Made by a program: the position numbers and the translations under genes
Shown here: positions 11,581 to 21,244 of the stretch, piece by piece
How positions within the stretch are numbered: position 1 is the first letter of the stretch
Layout: the number at the start of each line of letters is the position of its first letter
Origin: Salticus scenicus
Taxonomy: Eukaryota; Arthropoda; Arachnida; Araneae; Salticidae
NCBI GenBank assembly: GCA_963930645.1
Contig: OZ005651.1
Location: 327,636,527 to 327,700,526 of the forward strand
Length of the DNA stretch: 64,000 nucleotides
Direction: 5' to 3'
The notes under the pieces: model-generated
The model's input: only the letters and a program-made list of their open reading frames with translations
Databases searched by the model: none
Told to the model about the DNA's origin: nothing

Positions 11581-11673
11581 ATGGCGTCAACGGGGTGCTC
11601 CTTAGTTGATAAGGCTCGAACGTCCAACAATAACTTATGTATAACCTGCCAGAAGAGAAAACGTTCAAAGTAA
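11581..11673 (+). CDS. Exon-like frame with a CxxC knuckle (hypothetical)
   Basis: A polypyrimidine tract and TTTTTTTGCAG (ending at 11577) look like a 3' splice site. It is followed by an ATG at 11581 and a 30-codon frame ending LCITCQKRKRSK, then TAA 11671-11673. An LC(I/V)xCQK knuckle near the N terminus reminds me of arthropod DNA-transposon-associated proteins, but I cannot confirm a family. Its position between inverted ends favours a transposon-encoded exon over a host gene. The frame also extends upstream to 11470 without a plausible coding signal. Confidence 0.25.
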   Translation: MASTGCSLVDKARTSNNNLCITCQKRKRSK

Positions 11674-11879
11674 AAATTATCAGATCTGACGGATAAGGGC
11701 TTACCCACCGTTCAATTCGATACATTTACATTTACTTTATCCTAATTGTTAATTTGTTTTATTAGTGCCAGTTTAGTAGTTTAGTTTTCATGCAATTTCA
11801 TACTATTTTGAAAGCAACGATCCCCAAAATGCATATTTGTATGGAAGATTCTGCTCTATTGATAATATCTTAAATTTGG

Positions 11880-12510
11880 AATAACTTACGAAATTTTTAA
11901 ATTAGAATATTTTCAGTCAAAAGTGTTCAAGCTAGAATCGAAAATGACATTTTAAAAGTGTTCTGAAAACTTTACGACGAAAATAATTCTTTAAAATAGG
12001 ATTTTATGTGAAATTTTGTCCTATTCTGTCATGTTAAGAAAATCCTTAATTTCCAATAAGTACCGAAATTTTTAAATTATAAAGTTCAGAGTCGAAAATG
12101 TTAATAACAGTATCCTATATCATAAAAGTGTTTTAAGACCTTTACGATGAAAATATCACACTAAAAATAGACATTTATGAGAAAATTTGCCCTATTCTGC
12201 CATGTTAAGAAATTGTGAAATTTCAGATAACTTACGAAATTTTTAAACTTGAATTTTCATATTTAATTACGTTCACGCCAGCAGCATAACTGATATTTTA
12301 AAGCTGATGTAACCTCTTTACAGTAAAAGTATTCCTTTTAATACACGTTTAAGCGAAAATTTGTCCTATTCTCCCATGTTATAAAAATCGAAAATTTCGA
12401 ATAACTTACGAAGTTTTTAAATTAGAATTTTGTAAAGCAAAAGAGTTCTTGCCGGCGTTATAAGTAATATTTTAAAACTGGTCTGATCCTTCTGCGATCA
12501 TTTGCTCTTG
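11880..12510 (+). repeat. ~172-bp tandem array, about 3.7 units
   Basis: Units begin near 11883, 12058, 12229 and 12403, with AACTTACGAAATTTTTAAA-like motifs and a conserved TTTGTCCTATTCTGYCATGTTA block. The units are substantially diverged, so the array is old. No ORF spans it. Confidence 0.8.
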
Positions 12511-12789
12511 AGATATCGCGTACACATACTAACCTACTAACACACTAACAAACTAACAATCTAAGAGACACCCTAAAGACGGACACCATGTCAGTTTTCT
12601 TATTTTTGGAATCCTCACACTTCAAAACGTGTATAAAACAGAGTTTTGGCCGCCATCTTGGATACCGGATTTCTCTTTGGCAACAGACAGATTCGTATTC
12701 AGCGGGGTCGAATTATCTAAGAAGACTTGTTTTCCCAATTGTTACATGAAATGCTTCTTGCATTTTTTTTTCTGAAAACGTGCCTAGTT

Positions 12790-13497
12790 TAATGGTGAAA
12801 CAGTGAACATATATCTTGTGAATCTTGTTCGGTAAAACTTGTGCTGCGTATCAGTATAAAACCCTTCAGAATTCCAGAATTACGCTAGGAATTCACTATC
12901 GACGAACTTTGTAGTGGAGACTACATTCACGTGGATAAAAAACTCATAACTTGGTAAAAGTTGGAATATGCTTAAACTGAAGAGGAGCTAGGCTTGAATA
13001 CTCTGGAAGACACTCAAGAAACAATTAGAACCATAAAAAAAGTCTGAGAACTTGAGTGACACGAGAAATGAAACTTGTAAAAAAATAAAGTTGATTTTAC
13101 GGAGCAAGTACAATGCGCCAAATTTTAGGGAGCAAAGCGATATTCCAGCGCTTAGAATATACAGTGTGGCAACAGCTTAGAATTGTAATGTTTAAAATAC
13201 TGCTAATAAAATGAAGCCTCCTAGATAGCGTTGGAATCAGAATTCTTGTTCAAATCGTACACATTGCATAAGAGATGATTAGCTCTTCCCAATTTCTTCT
13301 GCTCAATCACATGATCTATGCATATTGCACATATGTAACTAATAAATACATTAGTTTCGGTTTTTCAGAAAAAATCTCGATTGCACTGACCTCTGGTGCG
13401 AGGCTTAATCGTTAGATCACGATTTTGCTGGGCGGTTGGAATTAACTCCGACATTCTTTTAATCTCAACACTCCATCCTGTTCAAATTATGATTCCA
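12790..13497. other. Intergenic sequence, nothing recognised
   Basis: Slightly less AT-rich than average, with no repeat match and no ORF above 60 codons. Confidence 0.5.
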
Positions 13498-13827
13498 CAC
13501 AGCAAAAAAAAAAAGACCTGTTTACTGCCAGAAGTTTTCTGTAATGACAGAAAATATTCATAAGCTACAGAAAAATACGTTGACAGAAATTTTTTTTAAT
13601 AGAACAGTACAGAAAATATTAGTACCTATGTGTTTTGCACAAGGAAAACTTGGTATTAAAGAAGCACCAAGTCACTCGGTACATTAATAAAACACATATC
13701 TACTAAGATTTTCTGTATTGTTCTGTTACAGAAAATTTCTGACAACGCATTTTTTCTGTAGCTTACGAATATTTTCTGTCAATACAGAAATTTTCTGGCA
13801 GCAAACAGGACTTTTTTTTTTACAGTG
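13498..13827. mobile_element. 330-bp hairpin MITE with full-length arms
   Basis: The termini are CACAGCAAAAAAAAAAA and its imperfect complement ending ACAGTG at 13827. The arms pair almost throughout (CTGCCAGAA, GACAGAAAATATTC, AAGCTACAGAAAAA blocks on both sides), leaving only a ~60-bp loop around 13640-13690. It is non-coding. The target duplication is unclear, so the superfamily is unassigned. Confidence 0.88.
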
Positions 13828-14180
13828 CATATGTATATATATATAACTAGCAGATTTACCCGGTGTTGCCCAGGTTGAAGAAGTGTTTAGAATTCTGAAA
13901 CCAATGAAAGAACTGAACAACGGCGTAAAAAGAGAAATACATGAAACTTTTTTCCGAAGTCTTTAATAAAAAATATTTTAAATGAATAAATACGAAAAGT
14001 GCAGCTTTAATAGGTACCCTCTTGGCGACTTTAAATATTTTAAACCATTTTTGTGATGAATTGACGTGGTTCTCTCAAATGCGTAACTAAAAATCTTGGC
14101 GAGAAACGTCCGAGCTACTTCGGTGCCAAATTTCAAATTTTGCCAAAGGGGTCCGAAACTAGATCTGCTGCATACAAAAT

Positions 14181-14200
14181 AATAATAATAATAATAATAA
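14181..14200. repeat. (AAT)n microsatellite
   Basis: About six AAT units within the Helitron. Confidence 0.85.
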
Positions 14201-15074
14201 ATAAAGTAAATTAATTAATTAATTAAAAATTAAATTTAAAAAAAAGACTATTTTGCGATATTTACAAAATAAAATAATTTTTTTTTTCAATAAAATCCAA
14301 ATTATAATTATTTATAACTAAGGTGAGGACATAAAAGAACCTCATAAGTTACACAATAAAAGCGAAAACTTTTGTTTTACTGTAGGAAAGAAAAGTACTA
14401 CCTAATTAAATAAAAATTTTAAGCTAATGCCAAATACCTCTATGAAAGTATTTATCCACACGCGAATTACTGATTTAAAAAAAAAAAAAAAAAAAAAAAA
14501 TGCACCAACTTTCATGGCGTAACTAATTTTTTCTCTAATTTTTATTACTATTTACGCGAAATTAAAAATACTTTATTTTAATTCCGGGAAAAAATAAATA
14601 AACGTATATTTTATTTCTTTATTTTGGCACCAAATACTTCTTTCTTTTTAATCATTTTAAAGTTAAAATGAGTTTTTTTTTTTTTTTTTTTTTTTTGTAT
14701 ATATATATATCTTTTGATCCAATTATCCGACTGAGCTAAAAGTGGTCTGATACTAAAGCTATTCCATACAAAAAGAAAAAAAAAAAGTTTTATGATATTT
14801 ATATTTACAAAATAAAAATAAAAATATCTTAATAAAATTCACATTGTAACTATTTGCAATTAAGGTGAGAATATAAAAGAACTACATAAGTTACACAATA
14901 TAAAAACGAAATATTTTGTTTTACAGCAGGAAAGAAAAGTATTATTTAATTAAATAAAAATTTTAAGCTAATGCCAAATATCTCTATGAAAATATTTATC
15001 CACACGCGAATTCTTGATTTAAAAAAAAAAAAAAAAGCACCAACTTTCTTAGCGTAATTTTTTTCTATAATCTA

Positions 15075-15943
15075 CACTGGAGGACAAAATTAAATCAACA
15101 ACCTGTTTTCTCGTTTTCGTCTTTTGCACATAATTTTTAAACAAATAAAATATGAACATAAAATTTAGATGTCCTTTTCATATCCCTATTATTAACCGAA
15201 TTTTATGTAACTTTAGCTTAAGAATAATTTTTAAGTGAACAAATATTCATTTTTCTCTCAAAAGTAAGCTTTGGAAAAAATGAAAAAATTTCAAAAATTT
15301 TAGGAAAGAACATTAAATGAAAAGTGGCGTTAAGGATGCATTAGAGATAGTTGAAGATGCACATACATCCATATGTAAGATTACAACCAAAATCTTTCTA
15401 CCTGCATTCAATTTTCTGTTTCTTATTATTTCTTCTTTTTTTTCGCATGTGAATAACTTTTTAAAAAATATGCATACAAACATGAAAATTGGATAAGATA
15501 TACATTATAAAATTGTTTATCGACATCATTATTATTCTAGTGCTGAGTAGAGTTTACAAATTAGTAATTATATATATTTTTTAAATGTTCATTATAAAAG
15601 TAAAAGAAAAGTTAATACAGAAAGAAAAATCGAGATTCAGTTTAACATTTCAAGGAATGTGCATCTTTTCCTATCTCTAATGCATTCTTAACACCACTTT
15701 TCATTAAGTGTTCTTTCCTAAAATTATTGACATTTTTCCTTTCTTCCAAAGCTTATTTTTGAGAGAAAATGAATATTTGTTAGCTTAAAAATTATTCTTA
15801 TGCTAAAGTTACATAAAATTCGGTTAATAATAGGATAACAAACAGGCCATCCACATTTTATGTTCATTTATTTTTTTGTTTAAAAATTATATGCAAAAGA
15901 AGAGAACGAGAAAACAGATAGTTGCTTTAATTTTGTCCACCAG
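15075..15943. mobile_element. 869-bp TIR element, TA target
   Basis: Inverted ends of about 290 bp (15075-15365 and 15655-15943) begin (CA)CTGGAGGACAAAATTAAA on the left and CTGGTGGACAAAATTAAA on the right, bounded by TA. The centre carries no transposase frame. TA and CTGGWGGACAAAATTAAA-like ends fit a non-autonomous Tc1/mariner-type element. It sits in the second tandem unit of the Helitron. Confidence 0.85.
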
Positions 15944-16339
15944 TATATATATTTATAGGCAAACATGAAATTTGTGGTACACTTTTAACATATTCATTAT
16001 GGAAGTAAAGCATTGAAAATGGTTTCATTTGAAACGTAAGATTAACCAGATTTGCAGAATACAAAAATTATTTTCTTACAATGCCAAGAAAGTATTTAAA
16101 AATACTTTTATTGTTTATACACTTTCATTTTACACCCGCAATCTTTTGTATTTAAAATTCCTTTCATTTATTTCGTCTGCGTTCCTATAGCAACGGCTCG
16201 AAATTTTATATTACTGAACACATACGTAAACTACAAAAGAATTTTATTTATGAAAGTTCTATTTTTTTTTTCCTAATTTATTTATGATCTATTACTTTTT
16301 TCTTTCTTTTTTTTTTTATGATATTCGTCAACTCTTTAA

Positions 16340-16560
16340 TTATTGTAATAAAATTAAAAACACTTTAAAAACACGTTTAAAAATACATTTATTAAAAAGA
16401 TAAAAGACTTCAATAGTTCCAGCCTCCAAATGTAGCACCTCCTTAACCCGTAATAGGTCTAGTCTCCAAGTGTAGCACCTCGTCACCCTGCAATAGTCCC
16501 ACAAGAAAACTCTTTGAAGCTCAAATCGCCGATTTTCTTGAAAAAAATTCTCTCTTTTAA
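16340..16560 (-). repeat. Minisatellite block with tail, inverted copy
   Basis: On the minus strand this reads: head (TTCAAGAAAATCGGCGATTT), about two 42-bp minisatellite units, then the tail GAAGTCTTTTATCTTTTTAA running to about 16340. Head and tail both recur in direct orientation at 19145-19190 and 19630-19700. The predicted 77-aa ORF across it is repeat-derived. Confidence 0.65.
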
Positions 16561-16935
16561 TCATGAATCGCATCTTCCTAAAATATTAGCTGCTGAGTCG
16601 CAATAAATAAGCTATAAAAAATTATTAAAAATGGAAGCATGTTTGCAATATTTCTAAAAAAGCGCCTGTTTGGTAACTGCATTATTCGAAATTTCATTGC
16701 AATGAAGATTTAATAGATGTAGATGTTCTTCTTTCTTTTTGATAGCCAAACGAACTTAATACGCTGTCGAGCACATGAGAATTCAGAATAGATTAACAAA
16801 AACCAGATAATTTACCAGATTGAGATTTATTTAGTCGAAATTCTAAATAACATTTAATATTTCAGTTAAATACGCTGTGTCAATAACAATTGCAAGAGCA
16901 TTAACGTCGTTTTTAATAACGACATTAAAAAAATA

Positions 16936-17149
16936 CAGTCGGTAACAAAAGTCTCAGAACACTAGGAAAAATTCCTATGTAAAAAAAAGTACACTTAATA
17001 CTGTTTTTTGTTTTAATCCTTATCGAATCCTGTTTTTAGACTGACTGAAAACAAAATTCGACAAGGATTTATTTAACAAAACTATATTAAGTGCACCTTT
17101 TTTATATAGGAATTTTTTGCTAGTGTCCGGAGACTTTTGTTACCGACTG
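16936..17149. mobile_element. CAGTCGG MITE, copy 3
   Basis: A 214-bp copy flanked by TA (16934-16935, 17150-17151), slightly decayed in the middle of the left arm. Confidence 0.92.
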
Positions 17150-17342
17150 TATATGATCATATAAATTTAAATAAAACAAAACATTATATATTAAAACACC
17201 AAGCTGTTTTTTTTTAACTAAAATGAAGGCATTTCATATCCATTTTCTTTTAAGTCTGATCATTTTATTGGGCAGTACGAACCTTCGACGAACAAGCAAC
17301 TCCACAGAATATGAGTTGTGTGGATCCAATATCTCATTAGAG

Positions 17343-17495
17343 CTACGCAATGAGCAATTGGAGACGATCTATGATTCTACTCTAAATTTCGTCCTGTTTG
17401 TTGGTTGGGTTTAACGTCGAACTAGTACTGCACTATGGGCAATTGGCGACGGTTTGCGATGCACTCCTGAGGAGAGTCCGGTACATCGGCAGGTG
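17343..17495 (-). repeat. Two AACC-tailed SINE fragments
   Basis: GCAATGAGCAATTGGAGACG (17353 on) and GTTGGTTGGGTTTAACGTCG (17399 on) match the 3' part of the SINE at 46610-46929 in antisense. The second continues through GGGCAATTGGCGACGG to about 17495. Confidence 0.75.
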
Positions 17496-17608
17496 ATAAA
17501 TGGTTGCATTCTGCGTATGTTATTTATTTTTAATATATACATCCGATTTGCATGTTTGACTCGACATCCCCCTCCTGTAAATTTCGTCGAAATGAGGACA
17601 GATATAAC

Positions 17609-17937
17609 ATAGGGAGGTATACTATTGTAACAATCGCAGCTATCTTAGATCACATGTCGGATCGTACACTCGGCAGCAAAAGTAACCGAGCACTAGCAGT
17701 AATTCCTGTCAAAAAAAGTACACTTAATACTGCTTTGTTAAATAAATCCTTCTCGAATCATGTTCTTAGTCAGTCTAAGAACATGATTTAACATGGATTT
17801 ATTTAATAAAGCAGTATTAAGAGTACTTTTTTCTGACGGGGATTATTTCTAGTGTTCGGACACTTTTGCTGCCGTCTGTACAATCCGACTTGTGATCTAC
17901 GATAGCTGCGATTGTTACAATAGTACGCCTCCCATAA
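17609..17937. repeat. Large palindrome containing CAGTCGG MITE copy 4
   Basis: Outside the MITE (17667-17878) the flanks are themselves inverted copies: GTAACAATCGCAGCTATC lies at about 17628-17645 and its complement at about 17902-17919. The palindrome therefore extends about 58 bp beyond each MITE end. Confidence 0.85.
17667..17878. mobile_element. CAGTCGG MITE, copy 4 (GGCAGCAAAA subfamily)
   Basis: Flanked by TA (17665-17666, 17879-17880). The termini read C(A/G)(C/G)(T/A)CGGCAGCAAAA, the variant shared with copy 6 at 47040-47253 rather than the GGTAACAAAA type. Confidence 0.92.
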
Positions 17938-17949
17938 CCGGATTAAAAT

Positions 17950-18060
17950 ACAAAAAATTAAAAAAACACCCTGGGTCAGCTGCGGAATCGAACCCATTCT
18001 TTTACACTTGAAGGCGATTTGCGAGGGTGACATACTCACTCGACCACGGAGGGTCTGCAT
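17950..18060 (-). repeat. tRNA-like SINE head or tRNA pseudogene
   Basis: On the minus strand the sequence folds as a tRNA-like head. An A-box-like TGGTCGAGTGAGT lies near 18035-18047 and a perfect B box GGTTCGATTCC at 17984-17994, spaced as in tRNAs with a longer middle. It is followed by a T-rich run. No CCA-ready acceptor pairing is obvious, so a SINE head or pseudogene is likelier than a functional tRNA. It is unrelated to the AACC-tailed SINE. Confidence 0.6.
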
Positions 18061-18139
18061 TCAGCATAACAATTATTTTTAAAACAACAAGATTTCGAAC
18101 TTAATAATTCTAAAAAAATTGCCTATGAAAAAAATCACT

Positions 18140-18178
18140 GCGCAGCACTAGTGCGGCGTAAAACCCAACCAACCTTAT
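18140..18178 (+). repeat. SINE 3'-end fragment
   Basis: Carries GCGCAGCACTAGTGCGGCGT and ends AAAACCCAACCAACC, the terminal 40 bp of the AACC-tailed SINE. Confidence 0.75.
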
Positions 18179-18261
18179 GAAATTCTAATGCATATTTTTA
18201 CAAAATAAATTACTAGAAATGTAAGAAGCCATAAGGGTTATGCACGTGTTTTTCCAATTTT

Positions 18262-18352
18262 AAATAATCCTCTCCGTAAAGGATCAAAGTTGTAATAGCA
18301 CGTCTACGGACCATCTCTAGGAGTGTATCCTAGACTGTCGCCATTGCATATC
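18262..18352 (+). repeat. SINE fragment (5'-truncated)
   Basis: Starts at CCTCTCCGTAAAGGATCAAA and matches the SINE middle through CCATCTCTAGGAGTGTATCC. It lacks the AACC tail. Confidence 0.75.
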
Positions 18353-18491
18353 TGTAGTGCGAATTAAAACTTTAAACCTACTCAACTTCAAATATCTTAA
18401 GTATTTTAATTTTGATTGTTTTATTTGAGCATTAATTTCAATCAACTATTCTAACAATCAAATGTTCAATCAAATATTATAATTTATATTG

Positions 18492-18550
18492 GTCGCCAAT
18501 TGCCCATTCCGCAGTAATAGTGCGACGTAAAACCCAGCCAACCAATCAAT
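18492..18550 (+). repeat. SINE 3'-end fragment
   Basis: Matches CGCCAATTGCCCATT to GTGCGACGTAAAACCCAGCC, with a degenerate AACC tail. Confidence 0.75.
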
Positions 18551-18804
18551 AAATCAGATTAGTTTTTAAATCGTCTGCAAATTTATATAAATTCACATGC
18601 CGAGAGCTTCAGACATTAAATTACTCCAGATTATATATAAGCTGGAGTAATGTAAAAGTAACTCTGAAATTGAAATTGCGTTATTTTAAATAAATGCAAT
18701 ATTGAAACATTACATAAAATAATTGAAAATGTTGGATCTAACATAAAACATTACTTCACTTTTTCTAAATAGAAATTTCTAGATTTCAGAAAATACCTTA
18801 AGTG

Positions 18805-18945
18805 TTGAGTGGGTTTTAACGTCGCACTATAGCTACGCAGTGGGAAATTAAAGACGACCTTATATTCACACTTAGGGATGTTCCAGAGACATGACATCTT
18901 CATTTTGATCCTCCGCGGATGGCTTCCTTCCTTTAGTAACACCTA
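18805..18945 (-). repeat. SINE fragment, antisense
   Basis: Runs from GGGTTTTAACGTCGCACTA to TGATCCTCCGCGGATGG, about 140 bp of the SINE 3' half. The overlapping 63-aa ORF is a by-product. Confidence 0.75.
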
Positions 18946-19187
18946 GTGCGATAGAAAATACCACCCTCCTATACTTAAGTTCTTTGGCATCATTGAAGAA
19001 AGGTTAATGTGATTTGGCGATTACTTTTTTCATATTTGGCGTTCAAAACGTAATTTTTAATAATTTGTTGTGGCTACCTGTTGCGATTCAGCAGCTAATT
19101 TTTTTACCAGTGAATTAAGTGCAACGTAAACTATATTCTATATTTTTTTTTTTGAAGGAAATCGGTGATTATCACTTGAAAGAGTTC

Positions 19188-19520
19188 CCTTGCCAGTCTT
19201 CAAGTGTAGCACCTCCTCATCCTGAAATAGTTCCAACCTCCATGTGTAACACCTCCTCATCCTGAAATAGCACCAGCCTCCAAGTGTAGTACCTCCTCTT
19301 CCTGCAATAGTCCTAGCTTTCAAGTGTAGCACCTACACATCCTGCAATAGTTCCACTCCAAGTATAGCACCTCTCCTTCCTACAATAGCTCCAGCCTCCA
19401 AGTGTAGCACCTCCGCATCCTGCAACAGTTCCAACCTCCAAATGTAGCACCCCCTCATCCTGCAACAGCTCCAGCCTCCAAGTGTAGCACCTCATTACCC
19501 TGTAATAGTTCCAGGCTCTA
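19188..19520 (+). repeat. 42-bp minisatellite, about 8 units
   Basis: Tandem units follow the pattern CTCCAAGTGTAGCACCTCCT plus CATCCTGCAATAGTTCCAGC. Length is 42 bp in most units with 1-2 bp indels in some. Because 42 is a multiple of three, short frames stay open on the minus strand and give repeated CYTWRLELLQDE-like peptides. I treat these as repeat artefacts. Confidence 0.92.
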
Positions 19521-19594
19521 TGTATAACTTCCAGTTGAATTTATTTTTTGTAAGGACTTAACTGTATACCATATGGTCTGTAGTGTGTAAAACT

Positions 19595-19700
19595 AAATCC
19601 CTGATGATGCCTTGTTTTATTTAAGGCGAAAAGCTTTGGAAGTCTTTTATCTTTTTAATAAATGTATTTTTAAACGTGTTTTTAATTTTATTACAATAAT
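19595..19700 (+). ncRNA. Hammerhead-ribozyme-like core and retroelement-like tail
   Basis: CTGATGA at about 19600 is followed by a stem-loop GCCTT...AAGGC and then GAAA, in the order required for a hammerhead core (CUGANGA - helix II - GAAA). A candidate helix III CTT/AAG precedes GTC. Helix I is weak. The following AATAAATGTATTTTTAAACG is a tail repeated in inverse at 16340-16400. Hammerheads of this kind are known in Penelope-like retroelements. No reverse transcriptase is present here. Confidence 0.3.
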
Positions 19701-20271
19701 GACACGTGTTTACAATTTAACTCTTAACTTGAGTTTGTTTATATTCTTTAATTATTATTCACGCATAATTAAAAATATTTTACTTTATTTCCAAAAAAAA
19801 TAAATAAATAAAATAAAATAAACGTGTATTTTATTTTCTTATTTTGGCATCAAATATTTCTTTCTTTCTAATAATTTTAAAGTTAAAATGGGATTTATAT
19901 TTAATATCTTTTAACACGTTCGCTGCCGGTTTCACGTGACTAAAATTTGAAATGACGTTTTTTTCCTTTAACCCGCCGAATATGTTTGACGTGTTGCACA
20001 AGAGCGCTACATCGCCAGATGTTATAGGCTTTGTGTTTACCTTTGCTTGTTTGCGTCATGTGTTACGTCAATACGCTGTATTACGTCAAACGTGTAAAAA
20101 TTCATCTGCTCGTTACAAGCAAACTCTGGAGTTAATGAGTAATAAGTTAAATTTCCATAGCAAATAGTTTCGTTTGTACTGAGCAGATAAAATATCTCGC
20201 TGACGCCATCACTTCGGTTGCATATTGATGATACATGTTTTATTAGAGAGAAAGTATTCTATTTTGAAATA

Positions 20272-20392
20272 CCCTTCCATGGAGGATCAAATTTTTGATC
20301 GCATGTTTCCGGACCACTTCTAGGGCTGAGTCTCCGACCGCTGCCAATCGCCCATTGCGCAGCAGTAGTGTGACGTAAAACCCAACCAACCA
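20272..20392 (+). mobile_element. 5'-truncated SINE with 14-bp TSD
   Basis: 121 bp of the SINE 3' half, ending CCAACCAACC, flanked by identical TCTATTTTGAAATA at 20258-20271 and 20393-20406. A perfect target duplication with 5' truncation shows LINE-type retroposition. Confidence 0.93.
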
Positions 20393-20488
20393 TCTATTTT
20401 GAAATATGAATATTTGTGATGTTTGCGTTAGTACTGTTTGGCTGGTTGAATAGAGTTGGAATTTAAGACGTACTTTTGAATTCAAGAG

Positions 20489-20805
20489 GTTGGTTTGTTG
20501 ATTGTGTTTTACGTCACACTAGTGCTGCGCAATGGACAATTGGCGATGGTCTGGGTCTCACAACTAGAGTTGTCCAGGGACATGCCATCACAATTTTGAT
20601 CCTCCACGGAAGGGATGACTCTCTCGCTTCGTAGACACCCAGAGGTATAATTATTATGGGAACATGGAAAACATTGCGGGCACGACAGAATTTATGAGCA
20701 CCAGCCACCATTAGTATAAACAATGGTTTTTGGCAGGCTCGAGTACCGAACCCGCAATCTTCCAATTCCGAGCCCGGCGCTCTACCGACTGGGCAACCAC
20801 GGTCC
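20489..20805 (-). mobile_element. Full-length AACC-tailed tRNA SINE (antisense)
   Basis: A 317-bp minus-strand copy of the SINE at 46610-46929, with the tRNA-like head at 20805 and the GGTTGG tail complement at 20489. Imperfect 12-bp target repeats TGAATTCAAGAG (20477-20488) and TGAATTTTAGAG (20806-20817) flank it. The 115-aa ORF on this strand is SINE sequence. Confidence 0.92.
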
Positions 20806-21066
20806 TGAATTTTAGAGGCATATTTTTGAATTTCATGCCAGTACTGGTTGCTACAGTACAAAATTTTGTATACTTTTTATTTCACGCATTATGAGATAGG
20901 GGTATAGTGAACAGATCAGAGTACCATTATAATAAAGAATCGTTAAAATTTGCTATAATTATCCAGTTGCGGATTTATTTTTTCATTCCTAATGAATGAG
21001 GACTAAAAAAAAATAATAATGATGAATAATTTACTTTATACAACTTTTGAAAACTTTTAAATTTAA

Positions 21067-21244
21067 AATTCTTAAGTAAAAAAGTATACTTCATACTTTT
21101 TTGTTAAATAAATCCTTGTCGAATCCTGTTCTTAGTCAGTGTAAGAACATGATTCGATAAGGATTTATTTAACAAAACCTTATGAAGTGTACTTTTTTTA
21201 CATAGGAATTTTTGCTAGTGTTCGGACACTTTCGTTACCGACTG
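21067..21244. mobile_element. CAGTCGG MITE, copy 5 (left end lost)
   Basis: The right end and centre are intact (GGTAACGAAAGTGTCCGAAC complement, then TA 21245-21246). The first ~40 bp of the left arm are missing. Confidence 0.9.

Larger units (their letters stand above)
10835..12780. mobile_element. Element with ~150-bp inverted ends
   Basis: 10835-10992 and 12641-12780 are reverse complements sharing ATCCGGTATCCAAGATGGC, AATACGAATCTG and the CAAGAAG...CATGTAAC blocks. Between them lie a CAGTCGG MITE (11098-11311), an exon-like segment (11581-11673) and a ~172-bp tandem array (11880-12510). A second, inner inverted pair (CCTTATCCGT near 10994 and ACGGATAAGG near 11691) suggests rearrangement of a larger DNA transposon. 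No transposase domain is visible. Confidence 0.55.

Noticed and set aside
17223..17414. 63-aa ORF with a signal-peptide-like N terminus
   Set aside because: Its second half is antisense SINE sequence, and the hydrophobic start is common in AT-rich DNA.
19138..19495. Minus-strand ORFs with repeated CYTWRLELLQDE-like peptides
   Set aside because: A 42-bp repeat period keeps frames open by arithmetic; frames shift between units with indels.
20514..20861. 115-aa minus-strand ORF
   Set aside because: It lies almost entirely within a full-length SINE copy.
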